Below, in pieces: positions 34,146 to 45,600 of a stretch of DNA of 64,000 nucleotides. The stretch lies in assembly GCA_047495785.1 (NCBI GenBank), contig JBLDXI010000073.1, positions 62,001 through 126,000 on the forward strand, written 5' to 3'. Every line of letters starts with the position of its first letter. The first letter of the stretch is position 1. The position numbers and the translations under genes were made by a program. Under the pieces are notes generated by a model that searched no databases, had not been told where the DNA came from, and saw only the letters and a list, made by a program, of their open reading frames with translations. Source of the DNA: Lepidodermella squamata (taxonomy: Eukaryota; Gastrotricha).

Positions 34146-34241
34146 TGCTAGACGTTAAATTCAGCTGAAAATAAAACTAAATTGAAAATAAACTTTTATT
34201 AATGAAATATTATTGTACGTGATGATTGGCAAATTCGCGTC

Positions 34242-34320
34242 GGCTCGTGCCCTATCAAGCTGTTTACGCCACTTGTTATTCTCGTCCAAAATCATGTGAT
34301 TTTTGCGTGGGCTCGTGCCT
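34242..34320 (-). promoter_or_regulatory. Upstream motif pair of CTL-6
   Basis: GGCTCGTGCCC at 34242-34252 and GGCTCGTGCCT (up to 34320) lie about 97 and 165 bp upstream of the CTL-6 ATG, mirroring the CTL-5 flank. Much of the 34200-34440 flank is alignable with 27800-28025, so part of the conservation is simple duplication; the copy before the more divergent CTL-7 is the better argument. Confidence 0.45.
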
Positions 34321-36614
34321 AAACCCTTGCGTCTTAATAATTTACGTGGTGTTAAGTAGCAGCGTTTAAGGGGTCTCGAAGTAGTAAACATCTCGTTCGA
34401 AATCGCGTGATTTCTTCACAGAGAAACGGACAACGACGTGGACACCCTTTCACAAAACCTTTAATTAAATTCTGCACTTGACAACATTTGTGTTTCTCAT
34501 TTCAGTTTTATTTTTCAAATAAGCTTAGCTTGCTGAATGTTTATTTTGGCATGAGAAGATTTTCCTTTCCGCATTGCTTTACGCAGACTATCGGCCTGTC
34601 AATATTTCCTGGTATTGGCCTGCCAGATCGTTTTGCCCAGAGGAAGACCAATACGGCCTGTCTGAAATTGCATTTAAATTGATAAAGATAAGATGATCAA
34701 AGTTTTTCAAAATTGGCCAAAGGTCCAGGTCCACCAAAAAAATGTATAAGGGGCAAATCCATGGGATTCATCGCCAATTTTACTGTAGGGTAAGGGAAAG
34801 GGTCTTGGGCTCGATGATCAACAGAAAGAAGCTGCTGATGTCACATGAAAAATGAAACTGATCACGCCTTACACTCTCGAAAATATGCGAGCAAGCTATA
34901 AGACAGGCTGTGGTGCGTTGCCGTTTGATGAAGCGAAAATGTGCTACCGCTTAGATAGAATAGAAGAATGTATGGCGAAAACTTTTTCTCCAAGACATAG
35001 ACCTCGATTTTCCAGTACAGAAAATATGGAAAATTCGTAATTTTCCTATGAATTTATCACAATTCATAATTCATCCGGGGCGCGGTTCTGAAATTTGAAT
35101 TTTTAGCCGTCGTAAAACCGAATTTCGTCATTTTTCATTCACAATTTTCGCACTACTACGGCTTTTTTGCACGATTTCACTCGTGCCTTATAGTGCGATC
35201 TCGCTATTTTTTCACTTAGCGTGAACAAGCTTGTTATAAAATAAGCAGCTAGTGAAAATGCCACATCTCTAGCCGCCTGATATTGGAGGGATAATTTCTC
35301 ACATCTCAATTCTCAAATGCTCATGCAGCTGTTCGCAACCATAATTTTTTCGGGTTTCGGGAGATCCGAGCTTGTCTAGTGGCAATTCGAGCAAGTCATT
35401 GGCAAGTCATTGGACCGGCCTTGGTTTCTTTTTTTGGCCGAAGAGCTTTATCTTGGATCTAATAGTTGATCGTATGAAACGAATTCTATGACCACTCATC
35501 CCGATACTTCTATGTTCCCGGCATCAGTCATAAAAACATCAATCAACTTGAAAAATATGGGCTGTTATGATACAAGCACAGAGTAAAACACTGAGCAATA
35601 TTGATTGCTGGCGAAGACGACGCAAAATAGCATGAATTCATTTCGATTCGGACACAAATTGTGGCAACAAAATAATGAGACAACTCTACATTTTCTATTG
35701 TTTCAGGGCGAAAGATTGAACAGGAAAAATTAAATTTAGGCAAAAAGCACAAGTCGCAGGCCGGATTTCTAAGCTTTGCCATGGAAACAGGGAACAGAGG
35801 GCTAAAAATAGTAACAAACCCCAACATTATAGCCCTATAGGTTATATGTGGAATCACTGCTTGCAAACTGCATATAATATCAGTGTCAAAAGATAGTAGC
35901 TATAATTTTCGCGTAATTTTTGGAGGATGATGTTTATTTTCAATTAATTTGAATTAATTGCAATACTGTGCATTTGACTGCAAATCAGCATAACAGGAAG
36001 CACGCGCAAGTGTCATATCTTCAGTATTTTCTATCTTTGAGCTACCGGCTACCAAGATCAAAACACGCCTAAACGGCCAGCGGCCAGGACTGAAACCGAG
36101 AGGGAAAATTCGATCGCCGCCCGATAGAGGAAACCTGGGAACAGTGCCAGATTAGCCTTAGGGAGGCTCCTGGGCTAAAAATGATTGACGGTCCCACTAT
36201 TAGTCCTCGAAAGTGGACTATTAGCTCGATTTTCTGACACCAAGAGGTAGAAAAAAATCTTGAAGCCTGTCAAACGACTATTTGAATGAAAGTTGTGACG
36301 TTTTTCTTTTCCACGAGTCAAACTAGTTGTGAAAATCGATTAAAAATTTGCGAGGATGTTTGCATGTAACATCGTGTTTTTCCGTTATTGTTGTCTGATC
36401 TCGAAGTCTTTTAATTCCAAGACTTTAAGACTTCATAAGACCGCCGAGCTAACGCAACTCAACGTATTCTTCATTGGCATTCATCAAAGCCTTTTATAGG
36501 GTTATCAAAGCCTCAAGGATATCAATATAGATGAATGTCATCAAAAGGGTTGTTATCAAAAGAAGAGTGAACATTTCGAGTCTTGATACCATAGCCGCTT
36601 GCTCTTTCATGATG
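34321..36614. other. Long spacer, no gene recognised
   Basis: About 2.3 kb upstream of CTL-6. Only short frames without family resemblance are present. The first 120 bp belong to the duplicated 5' flank of CTL-5/CTL-6. Nothing else could be assigned. Confidence 0.4.
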
Positions 36615-37265
36615 TTGTTGGGGCCCGAGCCCGATTTCGGCCCGTAATAGCGCTGGTTCCCATTGTTCTCCGCCGTGCTCGGGCCAACACCTTGGCCGGC
36701 CCGTATGCGGTCGGGTAACAGCACTTAACCGCTCCGCGCTCAGGCCGGTCTGAAATGTGCCCGTATGCGACATTTACTGCAAATTTAACGAATTTCAACG
36801 CATCACGCTTCACCGCACACGGGCCGGCCAAGGTGTTGGCCCGAGCACGGCGGAGAACAATGGGAACCAGCGCTATTGTTCAGCGCCGTACTCGGGCCGC
36901 CGGGTTTGGGCTGGGACTTGATAAAGTCATCGGGTAGTGCGGTGGTTGTAGGATGACCCAAGCCCCAAGCCCGGCAACCCAAGCCCGGCGGCCCGATTCC
37001 AGAGGCCCGAGCCCGGCAGCCCGAGTGCGGCGCTGAACAATAGCGCTGGTTCCCATTGTTCTCCGCCGGGCTCGGGCCAACACCTTGGCCGGCCCGTGTG
37101 CGGTGGAGCGTGATTCTTTCGAATTTGTTAAATTTACAGTAATCGTCGCATACGGGCATGTTTTAAAGCGGCCCGAGCGCGGAGCGGCAAATCAATGTTA
37201 CCCGTCTGCGTACGGGTCGGCCGGAGCGCGTACGGGCCGAATTCGGACTCGGGCCCCAACAATGT
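36615..37265. repeat. GC-rich island of nested inverted repeats
   Basis: The outer ends GTTGGGGCCCGAGCCCGA and the inverse ending CTCGGGCCCCAAC bound about 650 bp that is strikingly richer in G and C than its surroundings. Inside, a block of about 60 bp with TGGTTCCCATTGTTCTCCGC and CCAACACCTTGGCCGGCCCG occurs in alternating orientation near 36650, 36821 and 37037. The structure suggests a composite foldback element. The long frames inside it on several strands are by-products of its composition. Confidence 0.75.
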
Positions 37266-37616
37266 TATGGTTGAATCCGTCCATAGTTGGGTCCATAGTT
37301 TTATTCATCAGCGGAGTTGTTGCACTCCACAACACACTTTTGCTTAAGTAATTTGCGTGCGAAGCCGCAGCAAAATCGTGGTTATTTGTTATTTCCTTTC
37401 GTACAACACTTGGCCCATCATTAGGTCTAAATATTCTAGTAATGGACCTTTTCACAATTTTACAGCCGGCTGCAGCCATCAAAGCTCATGCGTTTATCCG
37501 GCCCTGACTGGAGTAAAAGTTTCTTAAGAAAAATGTGCCTGTACTTTCCTTCATTTTGTAGCGTGTACGAGCACTCGCCTATATATTATATAATCATTTC
37601 AATGGCATACCAATAG
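37266..37616. other. Spacer before the kinase-ankyrin gene
   Basis: About 350 bp with no gene seen. It is expected to hold upstream control sequence for the gene at 37725. Confidence 0.4.
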
Positions 37617-37625
37617 TATATAAAA
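37617..37625 (+). promoter_or_regulatory. Possible TATA box of the kinase-ankyrin gene
   Basis: TATATAAAA lies about 100 bp before the ATG at 37725. Matches the core TATA consensus; no transcript evidence. Confidence 0.45.
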
Positions 37626-37724
37626 CAAATAGTGTTTTATTTATATTAGTGCCTAATGCCTGCTGTTTTTTTGTGCCCACTGCATACTGTATTTTAAATT
37701 TAATTTGTTCAACGAGGGGCAAAC

Positions 37725-40700
37725 ATGGCTGCAGGTGTCGGAAATACGTATTCATCAATGCAGGACTTCAAAGTCGAGAAGTTATTAGGAAGCGGTTATT
37801 TCGGCTCAACGATGCTTTGCAGGCGGACCTGGAACGACGTGGCGCCCTACGCTGTCAAGGCGGTCAACCTCACGCGAATTCTTGAAATTTACTCGACGGA
37901 GCCCAAATTCGCAGACAGGCTAGTGAAATTGAGCAAGGAAGAGGTAACGATTTTATCACGCTCTGCTTGCAGCCATTTGATACTATGTATTTTTGCTGTT
38001 GCAGCATGAGAAATTGGCCAAATTGTCACATCCAAATGTTGTTTCTGTATTTGGAGCTTTTATAGGTAGGCTGTGCTACCTGCTACCTTAATTCCTGATC
38101 GGCAAAAAATTGAAGAAAAGTTTGATCGTTTCTCTTCTAAAATGTTTGAAATTTGATGGAAATGTCAGTGGTTTTTAGTCGCTACTGGCTGTGGGAATTG
38201 AGCATATATCTCACCCCAGCCTCTCTCACCAGTCTTAAAAGAACAGAGAAACAACTTTAGGATTAACTTTTTCTACTTAAAAGGGAAAATCCTAATGAGG
38301 TACCAAATTTCATTTAATTCAATACCTAACCATTTTATTTGTTATGTAACTGGTTTGGGTTAGGTTGAGGTCATGGTTAGGTTAGGAATAGGGTAGGTTA
38401 GGGTCAAGTTAGAGTTGAGGGCTGGGTCTTAAACTTGGGAATTTCGAACATATTGCAATAATTTGGTACATAATAATGATGTTTGGTGATGAATTCACTA
38501 CATGCCTTATCTAAACGAAACAAAATGTAATTCCATTAACAAAACTTGACGCTTGAAGGGCTGAACTTTCCTTTTAACTTTCTTTTCTTGTAACAGAGGA
38601 AGATGCATCTGGATCTGTGGTTTATCATCTTGTTATGGAATACTGTTCGGGCGGAGATTTGGATGATTACATGATAAAGGCAAATGGCCGTCCCATTCCT
38701 CAAGTTTTGTTGTTAGAATGGTCGCTACAACTTGCGTCGGCTCTGGCTGCTCTGCATGAAAAGCGAGCGCTCCATCGAGACATCAAACCGAAAAATATTT
38801 TCTTGCAAAACGGTACTGTGAAACTCGGCGATTTTGGTTTAACGAAAATTGATGACAGGTAAGAATATCACTGAATATCAGTCTATTAGAAAGGATAAAT
38901 GTTTTAAAAAATGCCAGCGACACGTTCAGCTCTTCAAGCAGTATCCAAAGGACAGCGTACAACTTCAGGCTTGGTACCGAGCTGTACATGGCACCTGAAT
39001 TATTCGGCAATACTAAGCACTCGAACGAAAGCGATTGGTGGTCTTTAGGTGTAACTTTGTTCGAACTAGCCAACTTTTACAGGCCTGTTAGTCTTATTTC
39101 CCAGTATTGTGCTTTGTTCCACGATGTGGCTTCTTTTCAGTTCGAAAGTGCCCTGGATATCATGCAGTAAGTTCTATTCCTGAATTTCTTCGAAGAATCA
39201 CACTAATGAATTCGCAGATATGTTCGAAAGCCTTTTGATGATTCACGCGGTTATTCGTCCGAATTCCGAACCATTATTTTGGCATTTTTAATCAGAGATA
39301 GTTCGAGGCGCATCCCGCCGCTAGCTTTGCTCGACTCATTGAATGATCCGAATTCCCAGCATATCATGGGCTCAGCTAATGATAGCAGTTCGACAGAGTT
39401 GTTAGATCCAAATTCTCCAAGAATGGTACGCGAATTCCTTACTTGTGATACTTTCGATTTACTATGCCGCTTCAGCTTCTGTTTCGACTCATCAGGCAAC
39501 ACAAAAGTGACGAAATTGAATCGCTGTTATCAGACTCAACTCTAAAATTGGACGTCAATTACAAGAATGATGAAGGCCTTACGCCGTTGTTTCTGGCTGC
39601 ACAAGAGGCTCGCGCTGACATTGTAGACATTTTAGTGACGAAGTTCAAGGCTGATCCCCTATCTACGGACCTATTGGGAAGAACTCCGATGTACATCGCT
39701 GCTGATGGTGGTCGTACAAAGGCGATGAAAATTATTGGAGACTATTCAAAAGAAAGTGTCAACGTTGCGGCGGCCGATAGTAAGACACCAATATGGGCGG
39801 CAGTGGAAAACGGTCACGCTAAGGCCGTTGAAATATTGGCAAAAGAAATGGGTGCGAATGCGACAATAACGAACGAACAAGGCATGACATTGCTGCATGT
39901 TGCAGCCATGGAAGGTCACGTTGAAGTTGCGAGATTTCTGGCTGCGAATTTCATCAAGAATGTGAACACGAAAATGATCTCGGGCTACACACCCTTGCAT
40001 TTGGCAGTTATGAGAAGCCATTTTGACTTGGTGAAATTACTTGGACTTGAATTCTCAGCGGATGCAAAAGTTAAGTCGAATGATGGGAAGACGCCTTTGC
40101 ATGTGGCTGCTCAGAATGGGAACGCAGAAATAGTTCGAATGTTTGCCGGGAAAATGAAAGCTAATGTTAATGACCCTGATAGAGAAGGCAATACGCCTTT
40201 GTACCTTGCAGTCGAGAAAGGATACGTGGAAGTCGTACGTGATCTCGTTCAAGAATTCAGCGCAAAAGTTACAATTCCTCAAGACCGGTTTGTAAAATCG
40301 CCATTGCACGCAGCAGCTTGGAATGGACATGCAGAAATCTTGAAAATGATTATCGCAAAATTCAAAGGTGACATTAACATTCCGCATAAATTCGGCCGTA
40401 CGCTCTTGCAGGCTGCTGCTGAGGGTGGAAATGTGGAAATTGTTACAATTCTGGCCGGCGATTACAAAGCTGATGTCAATGCCACCGGCGAATATGACAA
40501 GACGCCCTTGCACGTTGCTGCTGCGAAGGGAAATGCGGAATGCATTAGAATTTTAGCCGGGAAATTCAAAGCTGATGTTGATGCCCGTGATAAAGATGGC
40601 AGGACGCCCTTGTTCATTGCTGCCTTAAACGGACAAGCGGAAGTCGTAAAAATCCTCGCTGGGGTATTCAAAGCTGATGTTGATGCCCCTGATGAAAATT

Positions 40701-41158
40701 GCGTAACGCCCTTGTATGCTGCAGCCGCAAGTGGAGAAGTGGAAGTCGTTAGAATCCTAGCCGGCGAATTCAAAGCTGATGTTAATGCCCGTGATGAAAG
40801 AGGCAGAACGCCCTTGTATGCTGCTGCCACAAATGGAGAAGCGGAAGTTGTTAGAATCCTAGCCGGCGAATTCAAAGCTGATGTTAATATCCCTGATATA
40901 GCTTATAGGACGCCCTTGTACATTGCTGCTCAGGAAGAAAATGCGGAAGTCGTTAGAATTCTAGCTATGGAATTCAAAGCTGGAGTTGTTGACCTTGATA
41001 AATATGGCAGAACGCCCCTGTATGTTGGTTCGTTTCCAGTGCATACGGTTATCGCTCGTATTCTTGGCGAACCGTTCATAGCAGTCAGGGAATTTGCATT
41101 GGAAGAGATTGACATGACTGCAGGGAAGTGGCATTGGTTTAAATGGGGTTACGGTTAG
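37725..41158 (+). CDS. Protein kinase fused to a long ankyrin-repeat domain
   Basis: Seven exons: 37725-37943, 38005-38065, 38597-38858, 38918-39086, 39141-39166, 39218-39425 and 39476-41158, giving 875 residues in frame. No signal peptide or membrane segment, so an intracellular protein. The kinase domain (about 15-300) has all key motifs: GSGYFG loop (22-27), the AVK lysine (45), HRDIKPKN (153-160), DFG (172-174) and MAPELF. The MEYCSGGDLDDYM hinge and overall look suggest a NEK-like or IKK-like Ser/Thr kinase, but the group is uncertain. From about residue 316 to 860 there are about 15 ankyrin repeats in one large exon, many with the TPLHVAA or TPLYAAA core; several neighbours are near-identical (EVVRILAGEFKADVN), a sign of recent internal duplication. 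Ankyrin repeats usually bind proteins, so the fusion probably targets the kinase to partners. A broken paralogue lies at 28350-30033. Confidence 0.88.
38346..38425 (+). repeat. Degenerate TTAGG-like repeat in an intron
   Basis: Within the 531-bp intron 2 of the kinase gene there is a run containing GGGTTAGGTTGAGG, GGTTAGGTTAGG and GTAGGTTAGGGTC. TTAGG is the common arthropod telomere unit, and such degenerate runs are scattered in many insect and crustacean genomes. It is short and imperfect here. Confidence 0.5.
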
Positions 41159-42491
41159 ATGGAATTGACTTGGCTTGTCAATTGAATTTCTATGCCATCA
41201 GAACAAGCGAATCTGTAAAGGCGATTCTGTAGCAATGGCGGTTGCAGCTGGCAGCTCAGAACTCAGTCAAAAAGACCATGCTGCTCTCTAATGGCCGAGT
41301 AATTGTCACTTCGCATTTACTGCTCTTCAAGACAGTTTGGGATTTAGTTTCCATTCTCGTCATTGTGGTTTTGCGTTATGCGTTAGCGATACATAGCACA
41401 GCTTTTGCTTATTTATTTTCTTTCTGCTTGTGGTAAACATCAATCTTTTCCTACAAAAAAAGACAACAATTAAATACTATAAAATAATAATAATAATTTT
41501 TTAATTTTCCTCTTCGGGACTGAAGGTCGTATACCGTTTCCGGTTTTGAAGAGGACGAAGGCAGGCGAAGAACGATCCTCATCCACCCCATAGTCGATTA
41601 AATACTAATATAGTAAAGATTAATGTAACGAGCTACGAACTATTGGCACCCAGATAGCTCAATTCCAACAAATTCCAAAAAACAAAAAACATGAATTCCG
41701 GATGGATTAAATATCGTCTCACGGTTGATTTCTGTAAATTGCGCTGGACTCAGCATGGTCGAATTACCTAGAAACCGTTGAAAAACCAATAGGTCAGAAA
41801 AATCGACTTTTTGCCCCTCCAGGCGCCTTAGTACCCCCTTAGGGGTCATCTTAGGTCATCTTGGTAATCTCTCTGGATCTCTAACCCGGACACCTGGAAG
41901 CTTCTAATATTGATTTTCAAATTCTCCGTACTCGATTAAGTAATGAAATGATCTTTTAGTGAGAACATCTTTAAACATTGAGTCGTAAGAGATCTTAATT
42001 ATTCATCTTTAGTTGAGGTTAGCTTAAGTTAAGGCTAGCGTGTCATCTTGCCCTTCAACCCCATTTCGTCAAATGACTTTATGCGGCAATGATCTCTCCT
42101 AAAGATCATTTCATCTTAATTTGGACTAATAATAATTTGGACTGAATGCTGCCAACTATAGTTTTCCGAATTTCGTTGCGTGGAGCTCTCGAGCTGTGAG
42201 CACGGTTGCTTAAATGCTTGAAGAATGACCAAGAAATCATTGACTTGGCCTTAGTATGCTTCGCTGACCGTCGACGAGAGAATAGAAAGAAGTAACAGAC
42301 CAACAAAAATTCGCCAGCGACTCTGAATATTGGCGTTTATTTATTTTCACATAATATAAGATTTTGCATCATTACGCGCTATAGCTAAAATATCATCTGA
42401 CAGACAACACTTGGCTAAATATTAGGCTGAGCCCCTAAAAGATAAGGCGAGTCACAAAATATTGATTCTGAAGCTTGCGGAGAATCGTTCT
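41159..42491. other. Convergent spacer, no gene recognised
   Basis: About 1.3 kb between the kinase-ankyrin stop and the CTL-7 stop. A minus-strand AATAAA (42341-42336) would serve CTL-7. No exon of a family in this window was found. Confidence 0.45.
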
Positions 42492-45197
42492 TCATGGCAG
42501 ATTCTCGCACAACGCATTGGCGTATGCATCGCAGATTGTAAATTGAGTATTGGCCTTTGAATCCAACACAACGCCTGTGCAAAATAAAATTAACAAGTGT
42601 CGCGGTATTGCATCAAAAAGTGGTACAACTCACAGTGAAATCTCTCGTAAAATGGGCCGTTATTCCACACTAAATAACTAGGCGGAGATGTGACAATGTC
42701 ACCGTTTGACCAAATAAACTCGTTTGTGCTGCTTATGCTGGCTCCGACGAACGCATACCGATTCAAATCACCGATGTAGTTGCGCAGGAGAGTTATCGCT
42801 TCATCTAGAACAGCTCGTGCTCTTATGATCGGCAGTCTCAAGCCTTTTCCGGCGCAAAATGCTTCTTGAACATCAAAAACACCGTCATTTATGAACAAGG
42901 ATAGGGCACCCTAAACGCAACACAAAGAGTCAAAATTTTGTAAGATCAGTGGATATACGTCAGAAGATTTACAGTTGTTGAGTTTTGGCATATTGCAAAT
43001 TCTTCCATGTAATCGCAGGCTACAATTCGGAGGCCATCCTCAGCTACTTCGATACCTACGAAACACAAAGCGGTAAACAGGAAAAGAGTCTTAGAATTTA
43101 AAAACTTCACATTGTCCGTCGCTGTCCGGTTCATTCCATTTCCACAGGGGCGAGAGAAAATCGACGAGAACACCGTCTGACCATCGGAATACAGCTGTCA
43201 GGCCAACAAAAGCCCGCGTGGTGAGATTTATGGCAGCGATTCTGTCTTCCTCGCTCAGGATGGAGGCGATGCGGCTGCTGTTAGTTGTGCAGTTTGTCGC
43301 TGCGTTTCGATATTGACTAACGATAGTAGATAGGTAGTACCGGTCTATGGGAGAAATTAAAATAATAAAATCCATCAGTGGCTGAAGTACCGGGAGACAG
43401 AGGTAAAGCACCCAACACCTCGAGAGGTCTTGGCAAGAAAACCCCCAAAAACTACAAGGGAGGCCATCAAGTTAGATAAATTAAGGGATGAATAAATCCT
43501 CCACCTCGAGGATCTTACTTTGTCCACTGAATTCTATTCAGTGCTTCCAGTTCAAAATATAAGGGTTACTGGTACAGCTTAAACGCTCCTGAATTCAATG
43601 AGGAATGAGGGGTATCGTACCCCCCCAGTTCACAAGGCCAAAGTGGAAAATCCCCAAAAAAACCACAGAGAGGACCCTTTGCCCTTTGGTCATAAAATTT
43701 GGGCCCGAAAATACCCCCTAGTTCGAGGATCCTACTTCGCGCACTGCTATGTCCCATCAATAAGCATCCTTATTTCTCTAAAGTCCCATTACAGAATTGG
43801 CTAGGGGGCTATCAGAAGGGAAAACTTGCCTTTCTCGCACAGCGTGCCAACATGTGAAGCTGGACATTTGCATGTTCCCGCCGTTTTGTTGAACGTTCCT
43901 CCATTCAGACAAGGCGATTGTTCCTGTGTGAATAGGTGATGTTAAAGCACTTGAGGCTCGATGAATTAAAGCCTACCTCGTTGAGATCAGCAAGACAGTT
44001 TCCGTAGTTATCAGCAAATTTTGTTGCATTGTTGAACAGTTTGACCTGGAACCGTAATAAGGTTATTTTTGCAGGCAAAGAGCTTGAAGGAAGCTACCAT
44101 ATTTGTTCCCTTTGGGCAATGGTTGTAGCAAGTGACATTGCCAGAGCTATCGCACTGAACAGCTTGCTGCGAGACGAATAAAACTCAATCAATAACTAAG
44201 AGGTCAGTGCAATCCCTCACAAATGATTCACAATTCTCCTTGAAGCGGTAGGTGAGAAAAGAATAGGCGGCGGTTTCGTTCGAGGCGCATCTCGTCGATT
44301 CAAGTCGGCAGGCAACGAAATCACGCGTGTCCTTGTTGAAACAGCGAACCTGTGACTTGAAATTATCAGGCACTTGCACTGAAAACAGGGAATTCAACAT
44401 TGCTCCTCTTGCGATAAGAGAAAAACCAACTCATCCCATTGAGGCACAGTTGTAAGCTTTTGAAGCCAGGCAGAGACGACTGTACAAAATTCTATAATCA
44501 GAGAGAAATGGCAGCGAAACTCATACAGTATTGGTTGGGCATGTGACTATTGAAGGTACACAGGTTACAATTCCACTTCCAGTCGAGCATCGGGTGAATG
44601 CTTGGTTCTGTAAAAGCGATAACAATTCGAAAAGGTAAACTTCAGCGGAGATCACTTACCGCAAAGGTGTCAATAGCCTTTTGGCACAGCGCCAAGTTCT
44701 GCTTAATGTAGACCGAGCCATAGTTGAACCGTTTTATCTGGAACAAAATAGAAATTCACAAGATTAAGGTCTCATTAGCAAGTAACTTGCCTCAATTTCG
44801 TCAGCAGGAAGAGGGATATTTCCTGGCCGACAGATAGGAGTCAACGCCTTGTACTTGTAGGCCAGCCGTGCTGCCTGGGATCACACATTTTTCGATGGTG
44901 ACAAGATAAAGAATGAAAAGAAATACCCCTTGTATGCACAATTGATAAGTTGTAAACTTCGAAGTTCCGATCTAACAGGGTAGGAATGATTTGAAACTGT
45001 TGTATATCGCTGTAGGAAGAACGAAGTCTTACCCGGTGCTCCATTGTCTGACTACAACCGGCTGTTAGCTTTCGGCAGTCTGTGAAACTGTTGTCGAACT
45101 GCGAGAAGCATCGGATGAAATCATCGCCGGCTACGACATCCACCGAAAATAAGGCGGAAAGAAATAAAAGGCATTCAAAAGCTTTGAATGGCAGCAT
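42492..45197 (-). CDS. CTL-7: intact lectin-like gene with EGF module, most divergent of its subfamily
   Basis: Fourteen exons: 45197-45033, 44971-44927, 44874-44791, 44737-44660, 44607-44527, 44479-44431, 44378-44221, 44166-44098, 44045-43977, 43923-43830, 43344-43111, 43055-42973, 42910-42634 and 42574-42492, giving 522 residues. Signal peptide MLPFKAFECLLFLSALFSVD; cysteine modules (FIRCFSQFDNSFTDC; RCSTGSGIVTC; RCFNKDTRDFVAC; QCDSSGNVTCYNHC); EGF-like exon (SPCLNGGTFNKTAGTCKC then GTLCEK); two lectin-like folds (RIASILSEEDRI, VFRWSDGVLVDF; LRLPIIRARAVLDEA, ending LCENLP). The first lectin fold has SSRIAS where the others have GGR. Introns 3 (GAG|GCAAGT) and 10 (AAAG|GCAAGT) use GC donors. 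Conserved frame despite clear divergence from CTL-5/6 argues that the gene is functional. Confidence 0.87.
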
Positions 45198-45284
45198 ATT
45201 AACGATAAAATGTAAGGGTATTTGATTTAAAATGAAATTTGAGAATGAAAATATCTCACACGTTAACGTGAAAAAATGTAAACA

Positions 45285-45295
45285 GGCTCGTGCCC
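45285..45295 (-). promoter_or_regulatory. Upstream motif of CTL-7
   Basis: GGCTCGTGCCC lies 88 bp upstream of the CTL-7 ATG, the same relative place as in CTL-5 and CTL-6, while the rest of the flank is not obviously alignable. Candidate promoter or transcription-start element. Confidence 0.45.
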
Positions 45296-45600
45296 GAGAG
45301 ACGCGTGTGAAAATGTCTGCAAAAACAACGCCCAGTAATCAATTCGATAAGGCTGCTTAACGGATATAACAAGCCTCAGGGTCAACCAGTTCATCAATGT
45401 CCTTTTTGAAGTGACTATTAGCGTCGCTAAAAGCAAGTCATTAATAAAATCACTCGCTATTATATAGCGAATTATAGGATAATTCGCTATTATATCTATA
45501 ACGATGACCTCGTGAGCCTTTGGTTCTGAATTCTGGCTGCATGGCACCCTCGGTAAAAGGCTATTTACTACCGTCGTTTGGCATGAAAATTGATGTCATT

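Noticed and set aside
36494-37482. Several overlapping frames of 60-118 residues in the GC-rich island
   Set aside because: They come from stop-poor GC-rich inverted repeats, occur on both strands and resemble no protein.
40055-40875. Minus-strand frames opposite the ankyrin exon
   Set aside because: Shadows of the repetitive ankyrin coding strand; same pattern appears opposite the pseudogene.
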